This document shows positions 55,595-62,908 of a stretch of DNA of 64,000 bases, in pieces (position 1 is the stretch's first letter; every line of letters starts with the position of its first letter). Source of the stretch: Niallia nealsonii (GTDB lineage Bacteria; Bacillota; Bacilli; Bacillales; Cytobacillaceae); the NCBI RefSeq assembly GCF_002835805.1, contig NZ_PISE01000010.1, forward strand, positions 1 to 64,000, read 5' to 3'. The notes beneath the pieces are model-generated. The model made no database searches. It was not told the origin of the DNA and saw only the letters and a list, made by a program, of their open reading frames with translations. The position numbers were made by a program, and so were the translations under genes.

Positions 55595-56437
55595 ATGGAC
55601 GTCAAAACTGCTAGACAAATATCTTTTTTCGTTAGATGGGGATCAACAGCGGCTGTAGCGATAATCATATTACTCCCTCTGTATTGGATATTTATTTCTT
55701 CGATTATACCAAAAGGCTCCTTATTTAAAACGCCGATTGATTACTTTCCAAATGATATTACTTTTCATAATTATAAGGATTTGTTTGTTCAATTAGGCAT
55801 TGGAGAAATGGCTATTAATACACTCATTATTACAGGTTTCTCATTGATTGCTTCTATTATATTTGGAACTGCTGCAGCTTATGGATTTGCAAGATACGAT
55901 TATTCTAAGGGAGTTAGCTGGGGATATAAACTACTATTATTTTCTGCCCTGATTCCACCTGTCATTACAGCAAGACCATTATATGACTTTATGAAATCAG
56001 TTCATTTAATTGATACGTACTTAGGATTAACCATTCTTTATACAAGTTCCCTACTGCCGTTTTCTGTCCTAATTCTCTATAATTTTGTAAAACAAATTCC
56101 AGCTTCATTGGAAGAAGCAGCTCAAGTAGACGGAGCCAATTATTTGCAAGTGTTATTTAAGATTTATTTTCCATTAATGAAACCAGCAATTGCCACTATC
56201 AGTATTATAAATTTCATTCAATGTTTAAATGAATTTTTTACTCCCTTATTCTTTTCCTACAAAATTAAGGTATTAAGTGTAGGCATCACCACGATACCAA
56301 GGGAGAGCAATTTTGAAGTTCCATGGGATTTAATTAGTTCTATGGGGTGGTTTATTACATTGCCAATTATCTTATTTGTTATGATTTTTGAGAAAAATAT
56401 AATGGAAGGAATAACAGCTGGTGGAGTAAAGCAATAA
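55595..56437 (+). CDS. CUT1 ABC transporter permease (MalG/UgpE type)
   Basis: A 280-aa permease with six helices and EAA loop ASLEEAAQVDGANYLQVLFK. Partner of the preceding permease. The ATG at 55595 follows TTAGGAGGG; an in-frame ATG at 55574 inside the preceding gene has no ribosome site. The GH172 gene follows 34 bp later. Confidence 0.88.
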   Translation: MDVKTARQISFFVRWGSTAAVAIIILLPLYWIFISSIIPKGSLFKTPIDYFPNDITFHNYKDLFVQLGIGEMAINTLIITGFSLIASIIFGTAAAYGFARYDYSKGVSWGYKLLLFSALIPPVITARPLYDFMKSVHLIDTYLGLTILYTSSLLPFSVLILYNFVKQIPASLEEAAQVDGANYLQVLFKIYFPLMKPAIATISIINFIQCLNEFFTPLFFSYKIKVLSVGITTIPRESNFEVPWDLISSMGWFITLPIILFVMIFEKNIMEGITAGGVKQ

Positions 56438-56471
56438 CTAATCAAACAATATAAAAAGGAGTGAAATTACA

Positions 56472-57584
56472 TTGAATAATATATTTGCAAATAGTTTATC
56501 CGGTTTGCCGCTAATTAATAATGGAAGGTCTCGTGCAATCAATGCTGAAAATCCTACTGGTCAAAAAGGGGAAGGAGGAAAAGCATCGAGCCACCTTGGA
56601 CCATCTCGTAAAGGCTCGCCTTGCATTCGGGATATAAAGTCTGGCGACACTGTACTTCTTGGAGAGATAGATGGTCCTGGTGTTATTCAGCATATTTGGA
56701 TAACTGTCCCATCTAAGGTAAATGATAAAAATCCTTTTGTTTTAAGAGATCTTGTATTAAGAATGTATTGGGATGGAGAAGATACTCCATCTGTAGAAAG
56801 CCCGCTAGGTGATTTTTTCTGTTGTGGCTTTGGGGAAGGATGTCTTGTCAATTCTATGCCGATAGCTGTAAACCCTAATCGAGGCATGAATAGCTACTTT
56901 GTAATGCCATTTCATAAGAAAGCGCGTATTACAATTGAAAACCAATGTGAAGAAACTATTCCTGCTTTTTTCTATCAAATTGATTATTGCCTATATGATA
57001 GTTTACCTGCTGAAACTGGATATTTTCATGCACAGTGGCGTAGGCAGCATATAACTGAAATTGGAAACGATTATGTGATATTAGATAATGTAAAAGGAAA
57101 AGGTTTATACGTAGGAACATATATGGCATTATCCACTTTAGAACGTTATTGGTGGGGAGAAGGAGAAGTTAAATTTTATTTGGATGGAGATAAAGAATAC
57201 CCAACAATTTGTGGAACAGGCACAGAAGATTACTTTGGAGGAGCATGGAGCTTTGCAACCTATGATTCTGCCGGTAAAATGCATGAGACTAACTACTGTA
57301 CTCCTTTTTTAGGATATCCATTCTATTCAGCAAAAGACAATACTGTTGTAAATGATTATCATAATGATGATGCTCCGCCCATGCGAGGTTTTTATCGATG
57401 GCATGTAATGGATCCAATCCGATTTGAAGAGAATATTCGTGTAACAGTGCAGCAAATAGGTGTTAGCCACCGAGGTTTGTTTGAACGGCAAGATGATGTT
57501 TCTACAGTAGCATATTGGTATCAAATGGAGCCACATGAACCATTTACTTCAATAATGGATGCCAAAAAAAGATGGCCGAGATAA
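56472..57584 (+). CDS. DUF2961 / GH172-family glycoside hydrolase
   Basis: A 370-aa protein of the DUF2961 family, now glycoside hydrolase family 172. Characterised members act on alpha-D-fructofuranosides (difructose dianhydride) or on D-arabinofuranose linkages of mycobacterial arabinan. The conserved segment GTGTEDYFGGAW (Glu at residue 252), the N-terminal GPGVIQHIWIT and the C-terminal RGFYRWHVMDPI are family marks; which Glu is the nucleophile was not determined here. There is no signal peptide, so it acts in the cytoplasm on imported oligosaccharide. The start is TTG at 56472 with AAGGAG about 10 bases before. Last gene of the ABC operon. Confidence 0.85.
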   Translation: MNNIFANSLSGLPLINNGRSRAINAENPTGQKGEGGKASSHLGPSRKGSPCIRDIKSGDTVLLGEIDGPGVIQHIWITVPSKVNDKNPFVLRDLVLRMYWDGEDTPSVESPLGDFFCCGFGEGCLVNSMPIAVNPNRGMNSYFVMPFHKKARITIENQCEETIPAFFYQIDYCLYDSLPAETGYFHAQWRRQHITEIGNDYVILDNVKGKGLYVGTYMALSTLERYWWGEGEVKFYLDGDKEYPTICGTGTEDYFGGAWSFATYDSAGKMHETNYCTPFLGYPFYSAKDNTVVNDYHNDDAPPMRGFYRWHVMDPIRFEENIRVTVQQIGVSHRGLFERQDDVSTVAYWYQMEPHEPFTSIMDAKKRWPR

Positions 57585-57690
57585 GGTGAAACTAACAAAT
57601 AGTGGGGGTTTTACGAGCTAGTTTATTTCCGCCTAGACTTTCCCTTCCTTAATCTTGAGGTAGAAGTCTTACTGCTTGTTACTGCGTGAT
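57585..57690 (-). repeat. family A-like repeat, copy A5 (highly diverged)
   Basis: On the minus strand TTATCACGCAGTAACAAG, CTACCTCAAGATTAAGG, AAAGTCTAGGCGG, CTCGTAAAACCCCCACT and GTTAGTTTCACCTT appear in the same order as in copy A2. Similarity is weak between these anchor blocks. Confidence 0.4.
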
Positions 57691-57747
57691 AAAAAGGAGA
57701 AAGCTGCTGTTAACTATTAGTGAATAGCAGCTTTCCCCTTTTTATTT
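57691..57747 (+). terminator. bidirectional terminator between the GH172 and oxidoreductase genes
   Basis: AAAAAGGAGAAAGCTGCT pairs with AGCAGCTTTCCCCTTTTT (one mismatch) across an 18-base loop. A-run and T-run flanks allow action on both convergent transcripts. Confidence 0.82.
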
Positions 57748-57816
57748 AGAATAGAAAAATTTCTATATACTTAGTTTATAAAAAGTGAAAATATAATTAG
57801 CGTATACCGGCATTTG

Positions 57817-58785
57817 TCATTCAAACGAATACGTAATTCCCCATTGCTTTCTCACATCTGTCATAATATCCATTACATCAACAGATAAATCAAGTGTTTT
57901 TTTGCTTGATTTATTGTGAATATATTCCTCGATATCTTTAATCTCATAGCATAATGCTTTATTTGTATCTCCTGCTTGAATAATTTCTTGTGTTCCATCT
58001 AAATACGTTATCGTTGCTTTGTCAGCACGTGGAAATGCATCGACCGTAATGTAGCCAAGATCTCCTGCCACTACCCCCAGTTTTTGCATTCTTGCTCTCA
58101 TCGTCAGTGTAATAACAGCCATTTCATCCTCTTCATTTTTTAAAATAATGCCAGATTGTTCATCCACGCCTGTTTCAAATTTTTTCATAGTTGTTAAAAT
58201 TTCATTCGGTTTTTTGGAGAGAAAAAATCTTGCAAAGGAAAGGGCATATGTACCGATATCTAAAAGGGCGCCGCCTGCTAAATCTTTGTTGAAAAAACGA
58301 TTTGTCACATCATTTTCTTTGCAGCTGCCAAAATTAACGGTTACCATTTTTAAGTTGCCGATTTTTCCTGATTGCACAATTTCTCGCAATTTTTTATATA
58401 AAGGCATATGGTAAACAGTCATTGCTTCTGCGACAATCAATTGTTTTTTCTCTGCTAATTGTACGATTTTTTGGAGTTGGCTGCTGTTTACGGTGATGGC
58501 TTTTTCACACAATACATGTTTATTGTTTTCTAAGCTTTTTAAGATATATTCATAGTGGTTAGAATGTGGGGTAGAAATATAAACAACGTCTATATTTTTA
58601 TCTTGAAGCATTTCATCATAGCTGCCAAAAGCTTTTTCTACATGATAGTTTTTAGCAAATTGTTCTGCTTTTTCTAAAGTTCGAGAACCAACTGCATAGA
58701 CAGTTCCATTTACTTCGTTAAGCGCTTGGGCAAAATCTGCTGCAATAGTTCCAGGTCCTAATATGGCCCAATTTAATTTTTTCAT
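57817..58785 (-). CDS. Gfo/Idh/MocA-family oxidoreductase
   Basis: A 322-aa NAD(P)-dependent sugar or polyol dehydrogenase-like protein. The N-terminal Rossmann domain has AILGPGTIAADFA and HVLCEKAITVN (the usual EKP is EKA; the Lys is kept); the C-terminal half carries GGALLDIGTYALSFARFF. The substrate cannot be predicted. Its start overlaps the rpiA stop by 4 bp (ATGA), and GAGGTGAT precedes the ATG, so it is the second gene of an rpiA operon. The two may share a pentose or sugar-phosphate related task. Confidence 0.8.
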   Translation of the reverse strand: MKKLNWAILGPGTIAADFAQALNEVNGTVYAVGSRTLEKAEQFAKNYHVEKAFGSYDEMLQDKNIDVVYISTPHSNHYEYILKSLENNKHVLCEKAITVNSSQLQKIVQLAEKKQLIVAEAMTVYHMPLYKKLREIVQSGKIGNLKMVTVNFGSCKENDVTNRFFNKDLAGGALLDIGTYALSFARFFLSKKPNEILTTMKKFETGVDEQSGIILKNEEDEMAVITLTMRARMQKLGVVAGDLGYITVDAFPRADKATITYLDGTQEIIQAGDTNKALCYEIKDIEEYIHNKSSKKTLDLSVDVMDIMTDVRKQWGITYSFE

Positions 58786-59480
58786 AAGATCACCTCATTA
58801 GTTGTTTTGGAGATTAGTTGAAAGTCATTTTCTGTAGCAAGCAAAACCTTTGTTACTTCCTTTGTAAATAAAGATGTTTCAATTACACCGCAGATATTTA
58901 TAAGTGTCTGCTGCAAAATAGCAAAATTATCGACCTGATTAAAATGCACATCGATTAATAGATTGCCATTATCACTAATAGTAAAACCATCTTTTTCTGC
59001 TGATTTGCGTATGGAAGTTTCTCCATCTAATTGCCATATCATCTTTTCTACATAACATAAACTTTCTGGGAAAATTTCTAAAACAATAGGATGCTTGCAA
59101 GTTAAACTAGGAACAAATTTGCTTTCATCAACTAACAGAATATAATCTTCTGCCATGCTGGCAACCAGCTTTTCCTGTGTATGTATCCCGCCGCCGCTTT
59201 TTAGTGCATATAGCTGTTCATCTACTTCATCACAGCCATCAAAAGCCACAGAAATACTAGAAATGGAGCTTGTTGGAAGAACTTCTAATCCATTTTTTAT
59301 ACAAAGCATTCTTGTTGTATTAGAAGGGGTTACAATTTTGACTCGCAATTGGGGTTCAGATTGAAGATATTCTATTAAATAAGATATCGTGCTGCCCCCT
59401 CCTAATCCAATGATGGTATCATTTGCGATAAAATCAAGCGCTTTTTTTGCACATCTTCTCTTAATCGTATCAGTATTCAT
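58782..59480 (-). CDS. rpiA: ribose-5-phosphate isomerase A
   Basis: A 232-aa RpiA-type enzyme interconverting ribose 5-phosphate and ribulose 5-phosphate. Family segments are present with small changes: GLGGGSTISYLIEYL (usually GLGTGST), TPSNTTRMLC, FDGCDEVDEQLYALKSGGG (usually DGADEID…KGGGGA) and VDESKFV. The ATG at 59480 follows GGAGG by 6 bases. First gene of a two-gene operon. The altered loops suggest a diverged or catabolic paralogue rather than the housekeeping copy; this is inference. Confidence 0.85.
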   Translation of the reverse strand: MNTDTIKRRCAKKALDFIANDTIIGLGGGSTISYLIEYLQSEPQLRVKIVTPSNTTRMLCIKNGLEVLPTSSISSISVAFDGCDEVDEQLYALKSGGGIHTQEKLVASMAEDYILLVDESKFVPSLTCKHPIVLEIFPESLCYVEKMIWQLDGETSIRKSAEKDGFTISDNGNLLIDVHFNQVDNFAILQQTLINICGVIETSLFTKEVTKVLLATENDFQLISKTTNEVIL

Positions 59481-59794
59481 TCTATACCTCCATTTTAAAG
59501 AGCTGCTAATCATGCAATTTTAGTGTATGCCTCTTATTTTTTGCTGTCAATTGATAGTGATTGAAAATTAGAATATTTGCTAAATACGTATAATCTTAAA
59601 AAGGAATAGGCTTTCAAAATATTTTAAAGGAATCTTAGAAAATATTTTTATAGTAAAAACATATTATTATTAAACTAATTATTTAGACTTAAGAAATATT
59701 TTTGCTTTTTAGGTGCATTTTATCTATTCAGAAAAGTTATTACCATGTAAAATGAATAAATGAAAAAAATTATTTATTAAAGGGTGGTAAACAA
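59481..59794. other. 314-bp divergent intergenic region, nothing specific seen
   Basis: Between the divergent rpiA and efflux genes. Very A/T-rich, without an open frame, hairpin or convincing operator. It must hold both promoters. Confidence 0.6.
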
Positions 59795-61006
59795 TTGACG
59801 AAAGAAAAAGATGCAAAACGGATTAGATTAGCATTGCTTCTTGGATCCCTTGCCATTTTAGGCCCATTTACGATTGATATGTATTTACCCTCATTTCCTA
59901 CTATTGTAGAAACGTATAAAACAAGTGCTTCATTTGTGCAGATAAGTTTAACAACTTGTCTCTTAGGACTAGGCTTTGGCCAGCTGATTATTGGTCCAAT
60001 GAGTGATGTACAAGGGCGAAAAAAGCCGTTATTAATTTTTATTGTTTTATATTTTGTAGCATCCTTAGCATGTTCTTTTTCTCCATCTATTGCTGTATTT
60101 ATTGGAGCAAGATTTGTGCAAGGATTTGCGGCAGCGGCAGGACTTGTTATTTCTAGGGCAATTGTCCGGGATGTTTATAATGGAAGAGAGCTGACAAAGT
60201 TTTTTGCTTTATTAATGCTTGTAAACAATCTTGGTCCAATTATTGCACCTGTCGCAGGCAGCAGCGTGCTTGCATTAACAGAATGGAAGGGAGTTTTTAT
60301 TTTATTGGCTTTTGTTGGAGTCTTGTTATTTTTTATTGTTTCAACAAGATTAGAAGAAACTTTGCCAGTCGAAAAAAGAGTGCCGAGCAGCATTTCTCAA
60401 ACATTAAAAAACTTCGCTTCTCTATTTAAGGATCGTCAATTTATTGGCTATGCTTTAACACAAGGATTTATTGTTGCGGGAATCTTTGCATATGTTTCTG
60501 GAACTCCATTTGTTTATCAAAACATTTACCATGTTTCACCGCAAGTATTTAGTTTATTATTTGGAATGAACGGAATAGCGTTGATGATGGGGACACAGTT
60601 AGTTGGTCGTTTCACTGATATTATTCCTGAGAAAACCTTTTTAAAAATAGGTTTATTTATTGCAAATATTGCTGCCATCGTATTGGTAATAGCAATTCTA
60701 TTAAAAGCTCCTCTGCTTGCAATTGTTGTCCCAATTTTCTTTTTTGTATCAACAATTGGAATCATCTCGACTACATCTTTTTCTTTAGCGATGGAATCTC
60801 AAGGACATATTGCGGGAAGTGCTTCCGCTTTATTAGGATTATTGCCGTTTATATTAGGAAGCATATCCGCTCCATTAGTGGGAATAGCGGGAGAAAACAC
60901 TGCATTGCCAATGGGGTTAATTATGTTTTTCGCCAGTTTTATCGCGCTTCTTTCCTATTTTGTTTTGGTGAGGAAAAGAAAACATGCCATTCCGGCGATT
61001 CACTAA
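59795..61006 (+). CDS. Bcr/CflA-family MFS efflux transporter
   Basis: A 403-aa MFS drug exporter, 12 transmembrane segments. It has the N-terminal LGSLAILGPFTIDMYLPSFP and the GPMSDVQGRKKPLL loop characteristic of the Bcr/CflA group, and VQGFAAAAGLVISRAIVRD (motif C region of drug/H+ antiporters). The start is TTG at 59795 with AGGGTGG upstream. Monocistronic with a terminator. The exported compound is unknown. Confidence 0.88.
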   Translation: MTKEKDAKRIRLALLLGSLAILGPFTIDMYLPSFPTIVETYKTSASFVQISLTTCLLGLGFGQLIIGPMSDVQGRKKPLLIFIVLYFVASLACSFSPSIAVFIGARFVQGFAAAAGLVISRAIVRDVYNGRELTKFFALLMLVNNLGPIIAPVAGSSVLALTEWKGVFILLAFVGVLLFFIVSTRLEETLPVEKRVPSSISQTLKNFASLFKDRQFIGYALTQGFIVAGIFAYVSGTPFVYQNIYHVSPQVFSLLFGMNGIALMMGTQLVGRFTDIIPEKTFLKIGLFIANIAAIVLVIAILLKAPLLAIVVPIFFFVSTIGIISTTSFSLAMESQGHIAGSASALLGLLPFILGSISAPLVGIAGENTALPMGLIMFFASFIALLSYFVLVRKRKHAIPAIH

Positions 61007-61015
61007 AAGTAAAAA

Positions 61016-61053
61016 AGAAACTGCTAAGTCTTATTGATTTAGCGGTTTTTTGT
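61016..61053 (+). terminator. terminator after the efflux gene
   Basis: AAACTGCTAAGTC pairs with GATTTAGCGGTTTTTT around TTATT. Confidence 0.8.
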
Positions 61054-61099
61054 CTTCGCCTTTTTTATCTCGATTGTATTCTCTATAAGTTAAATATAT

Positions 61100-61156
61100 T
61101 TGACAAAAAGATAAATTGAATATATATTTGATGCATCAATAATTGATAGGTCAATT
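61100..61156 (+). promoter_or_regulatory. promoter and palindromic operator of the marR operon
   Basis: TTGACA (61100) and TATATT (61123) are 17 bp apart. The perfect palindrome TTGATGCATCAA (61128-61139) overlaps the -10 end and start region, and a second imperfect one, AATTGATAGGTCAATT, follows at 61141-61156. This layout suits autorepression by the MarR protein encoded 20 bp downstream. Confidence 0.65.
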
Positions 61157-61175
61157 AATAAGTGGAGGGGATGGA

Positions 61176-61622
61176 TTGTCAAATACTTGTTCTACTCATT
61201 TGCAGATCTTTTACCAGCTGCAAACGTTAAATAAAAATTTAGCTTGTAAATTTGAATCATGTTTAGGTTCTAGTCCATCTCGCATTGAAATATTGCAGCA
61301 GCTTTATCGTAATCAAGAAATCAGCCAAAAGGAACTGCAAAAGATGGTTAAGATAGATAACGCTGCTGTTACGAGACATTTAAAACAGCTAGAAGCGGCC
61401 AATATGGTTACAAGAAGAAAAAAAGCAGATGATAATCGAATAACATTGGTTTGTTTAACCGAGGATGGCCGCAATGCTATTAGAGAATCGCTGCAAGAGA
61501 AAGAACAATTTATTGCCCAAACTTTTAAAGATTTTAGTGAAGAAGAACTGCAAATTTTTTTAGAGATGCTTTCAAAAATAGGCGCTAATATTGCAAGTGT
61601 AGAAATAAAAATCAGCAAATAG
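61176..61622 (+). CDS. MarR-family transcriptional regulator
   Basis: A 148-aa winged-helix repressor: QEISQKELQKMVKIDNAAVTRHLKQLEAANMVTRRKKADDNRITLVCLTE region shows the MarR DNA-binding helix and the D-x-R wing (KADDNR). The start is TTG at 61176 with GGAGGGG upstream; an out-of-frame ATG lies at 61171. A Cys near the N-terminus (NTCSTHLQ) and another at about residue 28 (ACKFESC) could sense quinones or oxidants, as in MhqR/YodB-like proteins, but this is speculative. First gene of an operon with a nitroreductase and a small monooxygenase. Confidence 0.85.
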   Translation: MSNTCSTHLQIFYQLQTLNKNLACKFESCLGSSPSRIEILQQLYRNQEISQKELQKMVKIDNAAVTRHLKQLEAANMVTRRKKADDNRITLVCLTEDGRNAIRESLQEKEQFIAQTFKDFSEEELQIFLEMLSKIGANIASVEIKISK

Positions 61623-61640
61623 AGAGTGAGGAAAAGCGAT

Positions 61641-62279
61641 ATGACAACAGAATTGAAAACAAATGATTTTATGGAAATAATGAAAGGTAGACGTTCTATT
61701 CGCAACTATGATCCATCTGTAAAAATAAGCAAAGAGGAAATGAAGGATATATTGGAAGAAGCAGCGACTGCGCCATCATCTATCAATATGCAGCCATGGC
61801 GTTTTATTGTGATTGATAGTCCTGAAGGAAAAGAAAAACTTCTTCCCATGGCGTCTTTTAACCAAACACAGGTGAAAACTTCGGCGGCAGTTATCGCAAT
61901 ATTTGCAGATATGAACAATTTTGACTATGCGGAGGAAATTTATTCTAAAGCAGTTGAATTAGGATATATGCCACAAGAAGTGAAAGAGCGCCAGATGGCG
62001 GCCTTTGCCAATCACTTTGCAAAACTGCCTGAACAGATTAATAGAGAAACTATTTTAATAGATAGTGGATTAGTGTCTATGCAGTTAATGCTGACAGCAA
62101 GAGCACATGGATATGATACCAATCCAATTGGCGGTTATGATAAGGCAAATATTGCAGAGGCTTTTGATTTAGATAAAAAACGCTATATACCAGTTATGCT
62201 GCTTTCTATTGGAAAGGCAGCGGATGAGGGATATGAATCGTACCGCTTACCAGTAGAAACAATTACAGAATGGAAATAA
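61641..62279 (+). CDS. nitroreductase-family FMN oxidoreductase
   Basis: A 212-aa NAD(P)H nitroreductase-fold enzyme. The FMN phosphate-binding GRRSIRNYDPSV and ATAPSSINMQPWRFIVID are the family N-terminal marks; QLMLTARAHGYDTNPIGGYDK lies near the flavin in the C-terminal half. It reduces nitro compounds or quinones. The ATG at 61641 is preferred to a GTG at 61626, though its ribosome site (GTGAGGAAAA) is modest. 18 bp after marR and 13 bp before the monooxygenase gene. Confidence 0.87.
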   Translation: MTTELKTNDFMEIMKGRRSIRNYDPSVKISKEEMKDILEEAATAPSSINMQPWRFIVIDSPEGKEKLLPMASFNQTQVKTSAAVIAIFADMNNFDYAEEIYSKAVELGYMPQEVKERQMAAFANHFAKLPEQINRETILIDSGLVSMQLMLTARAHGYDTNPIGGYDKANIAEAFDLDKKRYIPVMLLSIGKAADEGYESYRLPVETITEWK

Positions 62280-62292
62280 AGGAGAGAGAAAA

Positions 62293-62589
62293 TTGATTAT
62301 TATTCATGCTGCTATGACAGTCAAAGAAGATAAACAAGATGAATTTTTACAAGAAGTACAGCAATTAGTGGAGGATACAAAAAAAGAAGCAGGCAATATT
62401 ACGTATCAATTGCTGAAAAATACATCAGAAACAAATGTGTATACAATGGTTGAAGTATGGAAAGATATGGAGGCAGTTGCATCGCATAATAAAAGTGAAC
62501 ACTTTGTGGGCTTCACTCAAAAAGCACGAGACTTTTTGGCCGCTCCTTTGCAAGTAGATATATACGATGGTAAAAAAGTTCAACAATAA
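62293..62589 (+). CDS. antibiotic biosynthesis monooxygenase (ABM) domain protein
   Basis: A 98-aa ABM-fold protein of the putative quinol monooxygenase type (YgiN-like): MTVKEDKQDEFLQEVQQL, GNITYQLLKNTSE, MVEVWKDMEAVASHNKSEHF. Such proteins form dimeric ferredoxin-like barrels and often accompany quinone-responsive regulators. The start is TTG with GGAGAGAG upstream. Third gene of the marR operon, suggesting joint detoxification of quinone- or nitro-type compounds. Confidence 0.82.
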   Translation: MIIIHAAMTVKEDKQDEFLQEVQQLVEDTKKEAGNITYQLLKNTSETNVYTMVEVWKDMEAVASHNKSEHFVGFTQKARDFLAAPLQVDIYDGKKVQQ

Positions 62590-62603
62590 TGAGCAAGAAC
62601 CGG

Positions 62604-62633
62604 AGATGGATACGTATCCATCTTCTTTTTTTT
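62604..62633 (+). terminator. terminator of the marR operon
   Basis: AGATGGATAC and GTATCCATCT are perfectly complementary, followed by TCTTTTTTTT. Confidence 0.85.
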
Positions 62634-62678
62634 CTAATTTTTTAAGTAGAAACTGAACAGCGGTTATCTATAAAAGTT

Positions 62679-62725
62679 AGATTTTGTACAACTCCAAACT
62701 TAACGTTCATAAAGTTGTAAAATCT
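62679..62725 (+). repeat. inverted repeat in the nitrite reductase upstream region
   Basis: AGATTTTGTACAACT and AGTTGTAAAATCT pair over 13-14 bp with one bulge across a 19-base spacer. No T-run follows. It may be an operator or an RNA structure; function unknown. Confidence 0.4.
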
Positions 62726-62851
62726 GAATATCGTTTTTCACAAAAACCTCGCTATAATAAAAATATAAAAGATGTCTTAAAAATAAAGGTTTATCAATTT
62801 AAAGCAAAAAAGTATGGTTGGCAGAAAAATAGATAGACATCTTCATCTATA

Positions 62852-62867
62852 TGTGAAATGAATCACA
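62852..62867 (+). promoter_or_regulatory. Fnr- or Rex-type site upstream of the nitrite reductase gene
   Basis: TGTGAAATGAATCACA fits the Bacillus Fnr pattern TGTGA-N6-TCACA exactly and the Firmicute Rex pattern TTGTGAA-N4-TTCACAA with two mismatches. Its centre is only about 50 bp from the start codon. TAAAAT at 62889-62894 could be a -10 element. Confidence 0.6.
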
Positions 62868-62908
62868 AAAATAACTTATGGCCCAAAATAAAATTTGGAG
62901 GAAATGAT

